DNA of 64,000 nucleotides from Schistocephalus solidus (lineage: Eukaryota > Platyhelminthes > Cestoda > Diphyllobothriidea > Diphyllobothriidae): the NCBI GenBank assembly GCA_017591395.1, contig WEDG01002043.1, forward strand, positions 215,146-279,145. The letters run 5' to 3'. The notes under the pieces were generated by a model, which worked only from the letters and a program-made list of their open reading frames with translations, was not told where the DNA came from and searched no databases. Positions 1 through 10,155 of this stretch are shown in pieces (the first letter of the stretch is position 1; each line of letters opens with the position of its first letter). The position numbers and the translations under genes were made by a program.

Positions 1-3000
1 TTTCTTGGCAACCCTTCCTTTTTTTAAATCCGGTGCATTTAGAAAGGCATAATTATTTTTCCTAGCCCGAAGGATACGCAGGTCGGAAAAATATTCCTTG
101 AAACCAACTGCGTCGCCAGAAAATGTTATCATAAAGAGGCATTCATGCTTTCTTGTCCTTAAGGCATATAGATGACAATAGTATATTTTCATCAAAATCT
201 GGAACAGCCTCCAATGCATTGAAAATACTACAGCAAATTAGCTATCCCGTTAAATGTTGCCAACTAGTAACCTCGTCTCAATAAATTCAGCAATCCACGG
301 ACACCGTGAGCACGCAACGTGATCTCCCTTGTAATGGCTTTCACATTGCTTGGGATTGTATGTTCGCTGCTTATGTGTTAATACTTTTACCGTTGAGAAA
401 AATTAACATTTCCTTTAACAAGAATCTATCTCGTGTTCTAGAGTGCTGGTGATATAGAACACCTAATAAAATCCCCCTCAAGGTAAAATTATGCCAATAA
501 AACTTACCACCTTTCCTTGCACTAAGAATCAGCAAACAAAATAGTGGGATGTGCATGAGTTTTATTAAAATAAAGTATCGAATTAGGATGGTCGACAACA
601 CGGTTACAAGGTTTTCCAAATAAATAGTGATAGAAGATGGAGTGGGCAGGACAAGCTTTATTAAGTAGAAAAGCTTACAATAGCTCTGTAAGTAGTTGCC
701 GTTTGTGCACCCTACAGGCAAGTTCTATTGCAAGCCGTGTCTGCCATTATTATTACTTGTCCAGCTGCAGGCAACGGCGGCATAATATCGATTACGAGAG
801 AAATATCGATCTTATTCACTCTGTCGCAGGCCTGAGTTCAAGTCACGCGAAGTGCGGGCGGCTGCGACCAATCGGTGAAGAGAGAAACATAAATATGCAT
901 CATGGCTTCGCAAGCCTGCGACCAATAAACAGTAAGGGTGGGGAAAAGTGTTGAGGGGCTCGCACGTCTAGTGCTGTCAGTAGTTCAGTCGAGGGGGGTT
1001 GGGAGTAATTGGGAGTGATGGGCTATGCATCTAGGTGAACCATTGGCCAGTGGAGCATAGAGGCCTGTAATAACGCTCTTTGCGATCAGAGGGTTGGGTT
1101 GGCTAGCCGTAGGGCTACTGCTTCTGCTGTCACAATTATCCGTTCTCCAAAAAACTTGGAGTCTCTAGCCGGTACTTTATAGATGCCCCGGAATAAGTGT
1201 TAAGCGTTTACCCTGTAGCCGCTGTCAACCAAGTGGGTCACAATTGCATTCGAGTTCGATTTTAACATGCATTGATTTAGCCAGGCAGGACGGTGCTCTG
1301 GTATCCGTTTGGATACTTAACTTACTATGTTTTCAGCAGCTATAATCAGAATGCCAATCGTAAAATATTTCTTCGGTTAAACGTTTAAAGACGCACAGAC
1401 CACTCAGTGAGAAACTGTTTGAACACAAACGCTATTAAATCCGAGCACCCATGTTTCGAAAGAATTTAAAGAAAAAAATCATAGTACAAATCAAATGCAG
1501 GCTAAAAATGCATTAACACCTTCCCTTTGAAATATGTTTCTCGCATGTATATGCACTGGTCATAATTGTAACTGCTAGGGACGAATATTGCAACCGGCTA
1601 ATGTGTGCTTACAAATAGAAGGACTTATTGAAGTCACATCTCTGCAAAATGTCATTGCCCAAAATAAACACAAAAATATGGCTCCGAATTATCTGCATTC
1701 TAATAATGTTGTCTGTGACAAGGCAATTAACCGTAACGACCAAAAAATTCAAGTCCTTAGGATCGCTTAGCGGTGGTTATCCGAGGATTGAATTTATGAA
1801 ATCGATACGTCAACTAATTATTAAGGGGCCATTAACTACAATAATTGTATTTAAATTCCCAGGGCAAAAGCATTTCATTCTGTCGGACATTCCCTCTCTA
1901 CATTTAGTCACTTACTAGAAATAAAGCATTTTCAATATCACTCTGATTTAACATATTGAGACAATATTTGTTATTTTAAAATAGGGTGTTATTGTACTGA
2001 CGAAAAACATTGCTGTTTCTTCAGATAGTTGAGGCTACAAATCAATAAAAAGGTTTTCACCAACATTTTCCAGACCGAAAGTTCTGTGCAGTCAACATCT
2101 GCGACATCACTCTCCTTGAATGACAACCCCCTATCCTTTTCATGCAGCTCCTAACAAGGCATCCAGTGAAATTTATTTTCACATCGGGATGCCACCAGTG
2201 GGCTTTTTGTTAACTTCAAATAGCCTGCTTTTATTTTTTAAAAAAATAATGTGAAACGAAGACAGAACGAGTTTTTGTGATGATTTAGCCCACATTACCT
2301 AGCAAGTACGATTCTGCCACGTCGGGGTCAACGTTTTCGAGACAGCTGAGGTCATATGGGATTTCTAGCCTCTAGAATCATCGGAATTGGTCACAAACAA
2401 TCAAAGCAGTGCTTAAAAGCTAGTTATGTGGATGCCGGTGTCTTCTAAGAATGGTCAATGTACATGTTGGCAAACTTTAGAAGCCGGACAAAGACGCACG
2501 TTCGACACTCCGAGTGAGAGAGAAAGCAAATGCTCCGCTCGTGAGGGAGCGCATGGCTGAATAACCATTGCACTTGATCGGTGTTACCAAATGTGTTACC
2601 AATGTGTTACCAAATTCATTCAAAATGTCAAAATTTACTGAAAGATTGGTAATCACCCGCAAACCGGAAGCAACGCGTGTGCCAAAGCTTTGAAATATTA
2701 ATGCACAAACTTAAGCGAATTTAAAGACTTAAAGGAGATAATAAAAAATATTATTCTCTTGAGAATAACTAACATTTTGATTGAAAGCAGCTTATTCTGA
2801 AAACGTTAAAAATGTTGGTACTGTGAGGAACTGTTAGATGTTGGTGTAAGCATTGCGTTTTGTGTATGTAAAGAAAATTACCCTTTCGTCTTATTTCTTT
2901 CCAGGTAGTTCTGGTATTGAATTGCGATTAGGTTCAGGTCATTCAAGAAATACCGGTGAGCATTTCATGATTTTCACTGTTATTAATCAATTTGAAAAAA

Positions 3001-3949
3001 TATATATATATACTGTTCAAAGTATGTATCAAAACCTTAAAAGTTATATATTTTGGAAAATTATTAACCAAACTGATGAGCCTCTTCATATTCCTTCTAA
3101 TGGAGATGTCCATTTGTGTCATATTTGTAGCTTCCAACAAGCACAAAAACTCATTGCCAAAAAAAGAACGTTCAAAAACAAATTTTACAGTAAATATGCC
3201 TAGGAACAAAAAAATACATTTTATACCAAGTTCCACGTTTGAAATCGTGAGAAATAGATACTTTGCTGACGAATATATGCGGATTTTACCTATGTTTAAT
3301 GATAAATAAGAGTAAGAATGTATACTTTCAATTTAATATAGCTGTAGTCCATCTCCGCAGTATCTTTCCAGTATTTTGTTAAGAGTCTTCATTGTCAACA
3401 CCGTGAAACAAAAACCAGTTTATTTCCCAGTTTGGTGAAAAAATACGTCAGCAATTTGCACAAAATAATTTACAAAGTTGAATTATTTGTATGCTTTTGG
3501 AAAACAGTGCGATTACTTATACTTGCTTTCATATGAGATTCATTAAGGTGGAAAGTTTCTAAAGACAAACGGAACGTTTTTGCAATATATGTTACTTTAT
3601 ACATTTGTATTACATCACAATGCTGGGAAACGATGGACATTGCTCTCTTATATTTAATAGCAATAGAAATCTCTTGGATGTCCAGCAACTATCGATCACA
3701 TAAGTTGCATGAATAAGGTTACCTACTGAAGTTCATTAGCATAGAAAACACATCCCAATTTTTAAGGAGGAAAAAGTGTGTTTTACCTCCGTACTCAGCA
3801 AACACACTCTTTCATGGAGTTCCCTCCAAAGTACGCATCAGCCAATGGGCGCGCGTTTAGGAACCACTCCACCCACAAGTGGCCATGCAAATACTTTCAG
3901 GAAGGGTCAATATCCTCATTATTTAACGTTCCCACATATACTCAGATAA
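1..3949. other. no recognised gene or repeat
   Basis: I see no protein family, RNA gene or transposon in this stretch. It is AT-rich, and its open frames are short (about 60-116 codons), overlap on both strands and show no motif. The frames near 2853-3309 and 2943-3236 overlap each other in an AT-rich sequence and look like chance. A short run of near-repeats built on TGTGTTACCA occurs at about 2580-2615. Exons of a spliced gene cannot be excluded from sequence alone. Confidence 0.5.
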
Positions 3950-4185
3950 AATAAAACTCTAACCTTATTCTTTAACCTAGCCCTTACCTAAATATTAAAT
4001 CTATGGTTAACCCCATCCCAAATCTTAACTCATGGCCCAATCCTGAACCTAACTCTTACTTTGAACTTAACTTAAAACCTAACCTTACGCACTCACATTA
4101 AGCCTTAACCTAATAACGTCTGAATTTGGCACTAAGCCACATATAATGTGGTTGGGTCCTACTTACATGTCAGACAACTACAAGG
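3950..4185. repeat. CCTAA/CTTAA-rich spacer, copy 1 of the higher-order repeat
   Basis: This block is rich in CCTAA, CTTAA and TTAACC words and contains the phrase CTATGGTTAACCCC at 4001. About 185 bp of it (4001-4185) recurs at 5389-5573 with few differences, an offset of 1388 bp. That offset equals four 305-bp monomers plus about 168 bp, so the spacer marks the start of each higher-order unit. The words resemble a degenerate telomeric repeat, but no perfect telomere tract is present. Confidence 0.75.
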
Positions 4186-4796
4186 GAGACCAGAATGGCC
4201 ATTTTTGGCTTATGTGTTATCATCAGCCATTTAATCATAAACCCTGGTGTGGATTAAATGGGGTTCAAACCCGCGACTTTTGGTTATACAGTCAACTGAT
4301 CTACCGTTAATCCCCGGCCTCAATGTTTAATGGGTTGCGATTGGGAATATAATAATAGAGTGTGAGTCACTGATCTACTTGTTAAACATGCATGTACCGT
4401 TGTCAACTGGAGTTTATAGAAGAGCCCTCGCAGGCTTTCGCGTAGCGAGGTGAAACATATGACGTTAAAGGAGAACCGAAAACTACAAACGAGACCAGAA
4501 TGGCCATTTCTGGCTAACAGGCCACCGTCAGCCAGTTATACCCAATCCTTAGTGTGAATTACCTGGGTTTCAAACCCACGGTATTTAGTTATTGAGTCGA
4601 GTGGTTTACCATTGAGCCACGGGCTGGTTGTAATGTTGGTTGCGATCGCAAATATGATGATAGTGTATGGTTCACTGATCTTCTTGTGGAACATGCATGT
4701 TCCGTTTTGCCCTGAAGCTTAAATAAGAGCCCTTACAGGCAGTTGCGAAGCGACGTGAAGCAAATGACGTTAAGGTAGAACCGAAAAACTATAATG

Positions 4797-4846
4797 AAGA
4801 CACGAATGGCCATTTCTGGCTTATATGCCGTCATCAGCCAGTCATT
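4797..4846 (-). ncRNA. type I hammerhead-ribozyme-like motif (monomer 3)
   Basis: On minus, CTGATGA (4837-4831) is followed after exactly 14 nt by GAAA (4816-4813). The intervening stem II contains GGC...GCC, with a C-A mismatch at its base. After the core comes the palindrome ATGGCCAT, which can form stem III, ideally between two neighbouring molecules. The predicted cleavage point is after U at 4805. Stem I pairing is weaker here (CGTGTC against GACTGG). Whether it cleaves is untested. Confidence 0.6.
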
Positions 4847-4867
4847 CCCAATCCCAAGTGTTGCACA

Positions 4868-4934
4868 CCTGGGATACGAACCCGCAACCTTTGGTATTTG
4901 AGTCGAACGTTCTACCATTGAGCCACGGGCTCGT
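4868..4934 (-). promoter_or_regulatory. tRNA-like head with pol III A and B boxes (monomer 3)
   Basis: This is the best preserved tRNA-like segment of the array. Read on minus it opens GAGCCCGTGGCTCAATGG, whose TGGCTCAATGG part fits the pol III A box. About 35 nt later comes GGTTCGTATCC, a near match to the B box GGTTCGANNCC. The D-arm (GCTC...GAAC) can partly pair, but the anticodon arm and acceptor do not close, so it is not a working tRNA. By analogy with tRNA-derived SINEs it could serve as an internal RNA polymerase III promoter for the downstream hammerhead-like region. The same segment recurs in all monomers with variable decay. Confidence 0.7.
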
Positions 4935-5102
4935 TGCCTTATCGGTTTTGATCGGGAATATTATGATAGTGTGTGGCTCACCGATCTGCTTAATGAACAT
5001 TTATGTTTCGTTGTGCCCTGGAACTCAGACTAGAGTTCTCCCAGACGGTTGCATAGCGAGATGTAGCATAGGTTGGTAATGTGAAACCGACAAAGACAAG
5101 GG

Positions 5103-5149
5103 AGACCGGAATGGCCATTTCTGGCTTATTAGCCATCATCAGCCAGACG
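5103..5149 (-). ncRNA. type I hammerhead-ribozyme-like motif, best copy (monomer 4)
   Basis: Both core boxes are intact on minus: CTGATGA (5142-5136), 14 nt, GAAA (5121-5118). Stem II is five base pairs (TGGCT with AGCCA) around the loop AATA. Stem III can be built from the palindrome ATGGCCAT (5118-5111), whose last U takes the conserved position before the cleavage base, U at 5110. Downstream CCGGTC (5109-5104) pairs with GTCTGG just 5' of CTGATGA in five of six positions, one a G-U wobble, giving stem I. All three helices fall where the type I hammerhead fold needs them. The unusual point is a two-nucleotide or absent stem III loop, which suggests dimers, as I recall for newt satellite 2. 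Confidence 0.7.
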
Positions 5150-5388
5150 AACCCAATCCCATCTGTGGATAACCTGCGTTTAAAACCCGCAACGTTCGGT
5201 TATTAAGTCAAACGCTCTCTCATTGAGCCAAGGGCTCATTGTTTTTTGGTTGCGATGAGGAATATGATGACTGTTTGGCTCACTGATATGCTTAAGGAAC
5301 ATGCACGTTTCTTTGTGCCCTGGAGCTCATAAAACAGACCTCGCAAATGGTTGCTTAACAACGTTCGGAATATGACGTTACGGTTAAC

Positions 5389-5573
5389 CTATGGTTAACC
5401 CCATCCCAAATCTTAACTCATGGCCCAATCCTGAACCTAACCCTAACTTTGAACTTTACTTAAAACCTTACCTTACGCAGTCACCTTAAGCCTTAACCTA
5501 ATAACGTCTGAATTTGGCACTAAGCCACATATAATGTGGTTGGGTCCTTCTTACATGCCAGACAACTACAAGG
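5389..5573. repeat. CCTAA-rich spacer, copy 2 of the higher-order repeat
   Basis: This is the second copy of the block at 4001-4185 and opens with the same CTATGGTTAACCCC phrase. It includes CCTAACCCTAAC at about 5436-5447, the closest approach to a flatworm telomere-type repeat in the window. It separates monomers 4 and 5 and breaks the 305-bp rhythm there. Confidence 0.8.
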
Positions 5574-5879
5574 GAGACAAAAATAATCATTTCTGGCTTA
5601 TATGCCATCATCAACCGGTTATTTTTAATTCCAGATCAGGATTTATCTGGGTTTCAAACACGCGCCTTCCGTTAATTGAGTCGAGTGCTCTACCATTGAG
5701 CCATAGGCTCGATATTTTGTCAGTTGCGATCGGAAATATGATGCAATCGTGCGGCTTGCCGATCTGCTTGAGGAACATGCATGTTTTTGTGCCTAGGAGA
5801 TCATATAAGAGCCCTTGCATGCAGTCTTGTAGCGACGTGAAGCATATGAAGTTCAAGTAGAAACGACAAAGACAAGGGA

Positions 5880-5926
5880 GACTGAATTGGCCATTTCTGG
5901 CTAATAAGCCTTCATCAGCCAGTCAT
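5880..5926 (-). ncRNA. hammerhead-ribozyme-like motif (monomer 6)
   Basis: CTGATGA (5918-5912) and GAAA (5897-5894) are both intact on minus with the same 14-nt spacing. The stem II inner part is GGCT...AGCC, with an A-A mismatch at the base. The stem III region is ATGGCCAA, so its palindrome is partly broken by an extra A. This copy supports the conservation of the core but is less likely to fold fully. Confidence 0.55.
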
Positions 5927-6489
5927 ACCCAATCCCAGGTGTTTATTACCTTGTTTTCATACCAATGACGTTTTGTTTTTGAGTTAAGTGCTCTCACATT
6001 GAACCACGAGCTCGTTATTTTGTTGGTTGCGATCGGAAATATGATGATAGTGCGTGACTCACTGATCTGTTTGAGGAACATGCATGTTCCGTTTTGCCCT
6101 GGAGTTCATTTATGAGCCCTCGTAGGATTTTGCTTAACGGCGTGAAGCATATGACGTGTAAGTAGAACCAACAAATAAAATGGAAAACAAAATTATAATT
6201 TATTGCTTAAATGCCATCATCAGCCAGTTATACCCAATCCCATGGGTGGACTTCATGGGTTTCCAACCCTTAGACTTTAGGTGATTGAATCGAACGCTCT
6301 ACCATTGAGCCACGGGTTCGTTGGTTTGTCGGTTACGACCGGGAATATGATGAAAGTGTGGCTTACCGATCTGCTTGAGGAAAATGCATGTTCTGTTGTG
6401 CCCAGGAGATCATATTAGAACCCTCTTAGGCGGTCGCGTAGCGACGTGAAGCATATTATTTTTCAGTAGAACCGACAAAGAGAAGGGAG

Positions 6490-6536
6490 ACTAAAATGGT
6501 CATTTCTGGCTTATAAGCCGTCATCAGCCAGTCTTA
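6490..6536 (-). ncRNA. hammerhead-ribozyme-like motif (monomer 8)
   Basis: CTGATGA (6527-6521) and GAAA (6506-6503) are intact on minus with the usual 14-nt spacing. Stem II is built on the palindrome GGCTTATAAGCC with a C-A mismatch next to the core. Stem III would use ATGACCAT, a palindrome with one mismatched centre. Monomers 1, 2, 5 and 7 have lost one of the two core boxes: box 2 in 1 and 7, and CTGATGA in 2 and 5. Confidence 0.55.
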
Positions 6537-6725
6537 CCAAATCCCAGGTGTGAATTACCTGGTTTTCAAACGCACGACTTTTGGATATTGAGTTTAGTGC
6601 TCTAGCATTGAGCTACGGGCTCGTTATTATGACGTTTGCGATCGGGAATATGATGAAAGTGTTTGGCTCACTGTTCTGCTTGAGGAAAATTCATGTTCCG
6701 TTGTGCGTTCGAGCTAATATTTTTT

Positions 6726-7129
6726 GGATTATTTTTCCATTAAACATGGGTTTATAAATTCCTCCGATAGTAATAACTAACTACGCGGTTATCAGTCTAT
6801 TAGAAGGACTTAAAGAGAAACGGAAATTTGATATGAATAATTGAGCCGATGTTTATAAGCCACAGCAGAATAACTACGTTATATGAATTAAACATCTAAC
6901 AGGCAGCCGGCAGAACGCATAGGTTTTCCAGAATATGGGGTCATATAATTCAACATTTTTCGAAAAACGAAATATATTCTGATTTATTACTAGAATGATT
7001 AGCGTTTATTCATAAACATTGCACCAATATTGTTAATATACTATTTCTATTTATCAGTGACTTCAGCCTGGTGGTATAATAAGTTTAAAAGAGAGAAAGA
7101 AATCTCGGAAAACCTTTTTTAGGCATTTT
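6726..7129. other. no recognised feature
   Basis: AT-rich sequence between the end of the tandem array and the 5' part of the RTE-like LINE. I see no gene, repeat or RNA here. Confidence 0.5.
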
Positions 7130-7159
7130 ATTTTTTAAAGTGCCTTTCCACAATAAAAC

Positions 7160-7837
7160 TTGCCAAAGTCCGGAAGAAGAAATAGTCAATGGATGCAAGG
7201 ACGCCTAAGTATAGTGGATAATCGGGAACTTCGGACACGAACGCCTTTATTTTCCCGTGTTTATTTGTGTAGTGTGTGGTGTGTAGGTGTACTTGTTAAG
7301 GGTAGCACCACACCGATAGCATTTTTTCGCTCCATTTGTCTCGTTCAGGTGGTGATTGCTTACTGGTACCCAACTCTCACCTGTGGCTTCTCGAAGTTGG
7401 GTTCTTCCCAGCGGCCAAACCCTGGGCAACTATCACGCCAGGTGAAGGTCTCCAGTGTAGTGTGTGCCTCCACACTCGGTATGCCCGACTCCCGAACTTC
7501 CCACCTCCCCCCTCTCAAAAAGTCCTACGGTGGGGGCGACAGCAACCCTGTAGGTAGCCCAGACTAACTCGGGTCGTTCTCCCACTAAAACAAATCTGTG
7601 ACCCATAGTGGAGTTCGGGAGCCGTCTGGGATGTCCGAGCTGCCCGATTTAGGGATAGCACTGCTTGCCTCCTCGTGGAGGAAGGGGCCAGAAAATGTTT
7701 TTTGAAAAAATGCTGGTTCTCACGTCTTCTGCAGCCGGCCGCGTTTCGCAGGTCGCAAACTACGCGGTCGTAAACCTCAAACAAACAACAATACCCCCTG
7801 TCCCCATCCCCCTCGCCATACTCTCCAGGCAGCTCGG
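7160..7837 (+). other. RTE-like LINE 5' untranslated region
   Basis: About 680 bp upstream of the endonuclease frame. The stretch from roughly 7320 to 7660 aligns with 58800-59215, sharing phrases such as CTTACTGGTAC, CCAGGTGAGGGT or its variant, and TCTACGGTGGG. Shared sequence at this position in two copies marks it as part of the element. Open frames here are GC-driven and carry no motif. Confidence 0.65.
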
Positions 7838-8600
7838 GTGAGTCCACTCACACTAGCAGCCTGGAATGTTCGCTCCCTTTTAGACAATCCTAGGAGCAAC
7901 CGGCCGGAACGGAGGATGGCACTAGTCGCTCAGGAACTGGTGCGATACAAGGTGGACATTGCTGCTCTCAGCGAAAAAAAATTCTCTGAGCAAGGTCAGC
8001 TGGATGAGGTTGGTGCCGGCTACACCTTCTTCTGGAGCGGCCGGCCAAAGGCAGAGCGACGCGACGCTGGTGTTGCCTTTGCCATCCGTAACGACATCGT
8101 TGGACGTCTGCCCTGTCTGCCACAGGGTATCGATGATCGCTTGATGAGCCTCCGCCTGCCTTTTCGGGGAGGCCAGTTCGCCACTATCATCAGCGCCTAC
8201 AGTGACGAGCTCTGATGCGGCGAAGGACAAATTATACGAGGACCTGCACGCCTTGCTGGCGACTGTACCGAATGAGGACGAGTTAATTGTCCTTGATGAA
8301 ATCAATGCCCGCAACGGGACGGACCACGCTGCCTGGCAGGAAGTGCTGGGTCCCCACGGTCTCGGTAGCTGCAACGATAACGGCCTCCTTCTTCTGCGCA
8401 CGTGTGCGGAACACCGTCTACTGCTGTCCAACACCTTCTTCCGCCTTCCGACGCGGGAGAAGGCCACGTGGATGCACCCTCGGTCGCGGCGCTGGCATCT
8501 GCTGGACTATGTTCTCGTCCGGAGTCGAGATCGACAGGACGTGCTGGTAACCAAGGCGATCCGCGATGCCGATTGGTTGGACAGATCACCGCCTCGTCAT
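7838..8600 (+). pseudogene. broken AP-endonuclease domain of RTE-like LINE
   Basis: The frame opens M-S-P-L-T-L-A-A-W-N-V-R-S-L, the usual N-terminal beta strand of LINE endonucleases. It continues through A-A-L-S-E (metal-binding Glu) and the Y-T-F-F-W-S-G-R segment. A frameshift near 8200 moves the frame, and another near 8570 moves it again to reach the conserved T-D-H-R-L-V end. Where the family has G-D-F-N, this copy reads D-E-I-N (about 8290-8310), so a catalytic Asp is altered. In an active element this domain nicks target DNA to prime reverse transcription. The break points are seen directly; the role is family knowledge. Confidence 0.85.
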
Positions 8601-8701
8601 CTCTCAGATGAGGCTCCAACTGCAACCCCGACAAAGGCCCCAAGGTAAGAGGCCGCCACCCTCGATGTACTTGGACAGGCACCGTCGACACCAGGACTGG
8701 T

Positions 8702-10155
8702 TTGACGACAATGACGCTGACATCAGCAACTTACTTGCGGAGAAGAAATAGACTACACAAAGCCTACATGGACGTTCGGACTGACGCTACCAAAGCAGCC
8801 TTTTTCAGATGCCGGCGCCTTGTACAACAACGGCTGCGGGAGATGCAGGATGCCTGGATGATCCGAAAGGCTGAGGAAATCCAGGGGTATGCGGACCGCA
8901 ATGAAATGAAAAGCCATCAAGGCCATCTACGGCCCGTGTGTCAAGGTGTCCGCACCGCTGCTTAGCTCTGACGGCACAACACTGCTGACAGACAAATCGC
9001 AAATTCTGACGCGCTTGGCCGAGCACTTCAGAAGTGTCCTTAATTGCTTATCAGCCATCTCCGATGCTGCCGTTGACCGGCTCCCTCAAGTTGACACGAA
9101 CAATGACCCTGATTGGTTGCCTTCCCTCCCAGAAACCATCCGGGCCGTGCAGCAGATTTCCAACGGTAAAGCACCGGGATCCGACGCAATTCCACCGGAC
9201 GCTTACAAGCACGGTGGGTCTCGGCTAATGGCAGAACTCAAAACACTCTTCCAGGAGATATGGCGTCCATCTCTACCTACTAAAGGGGAACCGGCAACTC
9301 TGTGATAATCACAGAGGCATCTCGTTGCTCAACAATTCTAGGAAGGTCTTCGCCCGTATCCTTCTCAATCGTCTGAACGGTCACCTAGAGCAGGGTCTGC
9401 TCCCGGAAAGCCAATGTGGCTTCCGCCGACACCGCGGAACAACTGATATGATCTTTTCCGCCGTCCAACACACTAGAAGTGCCAGGAGATGTGAACGCAC
9501 ATATAAACTACCTTTTTGGATTTTACGAAAGCCTATGACATGGTGAATCATGACGGACTGTTGAAAGTCATGCAGAAATGTGGTTGTCCTGAGCGGTTCA
9601 CGCACATGGTATGTCAGTTTCATGACGGGATGACGGCGCGCGTCACTGACAATGGGACGGAATCCGAAGCATTCGCAGTGACCAACGGAGTGAAGCAGGG
9701 CTGCGTACTGGCCCCCACCCTCTTTAGTCTCATGTTCTTGGCTATGCTGATGGACGCCTACCGTGATGAGCAGCCTGGTATCCGCATCGCTTACAGAACT
9801 GCCGGGCACCTTCACAACATTCGGCGTATGCAGGCTCTAATGCGCGTGTCTACGACTACAGTCCATGACTTGCTCTTCGCGGATGACTGCGCCCTTAACA
9901 CTGTGACGGAGGAGGACATGCAAAGGAGCATGGACCTCTTCGCCAAAGGCGGCGCCGATTTCGGATTAACAATCAGTACAGCCATAACGGTTGTCATGCA
10001 CCAGCCAACACTCAGCGCGGAATGCAATGTTCCTCGAATGAATTTCAACGGTGCTAAACTTAAAAGGTGGAAACCTTCGCATACCTAGGAAGCACGAGGT
10101 CACGCAACACGAGAATCGATGACGAGGTTGCCCAACGGATTTCCAAAGCTAGTCA
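8702..10155 (+). pseudogene. broken reverse transcriptase of RTE-like LINE
   Basis: Segments in different frames follow the order of a LINE polymerase: a basic linker (about 8740-8915), the K-A-P-G-S-D-A-I-P motif (about 9165-9200), N-H-R-G-I-S-L-L (about 9307), C-G-F-R-R-H-R-G-T-T-D (about 9415), D-F-T-K-A-Y-D (about 9517), G-V-K-Q-G-C-V-L-A-P (about 9690), and the catalytic F-A-D-D at 9876-9887. Frameshifts fall near 8745, 8915, 9290 and 9510. The catalytic box itself is intact. The thumb and C-terminal parts are missing because the element stops at 10155. Full family members continue into a zinc-finger tail, seen elsewhere in the window. Confidence 0.88.

Larger units (their letters stand above)
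4186..6725 (-). repeat. tandem array of ~305-bp tRNA-SINE-like monomers with hammerhead-like cores
   Basis: About eight related monomers lie head to tail. The landmark ATTGAGCCAC (the A-box region read on plus) or its variant falls near 4305, 4611, 4917, 5222, 5695, 5998, 6304 and 6607, giving a period of 303-306 bp except where a second spacer adds about 168 bp. On the minus strand each monomer runs tRNA-like head, about 30 nt, hammerhead-like core, body, then the next head. The tRNA-like parts lie near 4260-4322, 4564-4627, 4868-4934, 5172-5237, 5648-5712, 5948-6013, 6256-6320 and 6560-6623. The last monomer is cut at about 6725. Monomers differ from one another at many sites, so the array is not young. 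A dispersed relative lies at 60588-60760, which suggests a SINE that was tandemly amplified. Open frames across the array are by-products of the repeat. Confidence 0.88.
7160..10155 (+). mobile_element. RTE-like LINE, 5' and central part (copy 1)
   Basis: A GC-rich non-LTR retrotransposon with a 5' untranslated region (to about 7837), an apurinic-type endonuclease (7838 to about 8600) and a reverse transcriptase (about 8700-10155). It breaks off inside the C-terminal part of the polymerase, right after the sequence for an R-I-S-K-A-S-like segment, and repeat R follows at once. The composition contrasts sharply with the AT-rich flanks. A related 5' region recurs at 58741-59225. The rest of the element type, with the C-terminal zinc fingers, is present as separate pieces at 11480-12936 (minus) and 13920-14479 (plus). 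At least four frameshifts and a changed endonuclease motif show that it is dead. Confidence 0.88.

Noticed and set aside
2853..3309. Pair of overlapping ORFs as exons
   Set aside because: Both strands and two frames are open in an AT-rich stretch. A TTTCCAG just upstream resembles a splice acceptor, but nothing else supports it.
4733..4918. 61-codon minus-strand ORF in the tandem array
   Set aside because: It spans the tRNA-like and hammerhead-like parts of one monomer, and the frame is broken in the other monomers. It is a by-product of repeat DNA, not a gene.
4564..4934. Functional tRNA genes in the array
   Set aside because: A and B boxes are recognisable, but anticodon and acceptor stems do not close, and every monomer differs. 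They are tRNA-derived promoter remnants.
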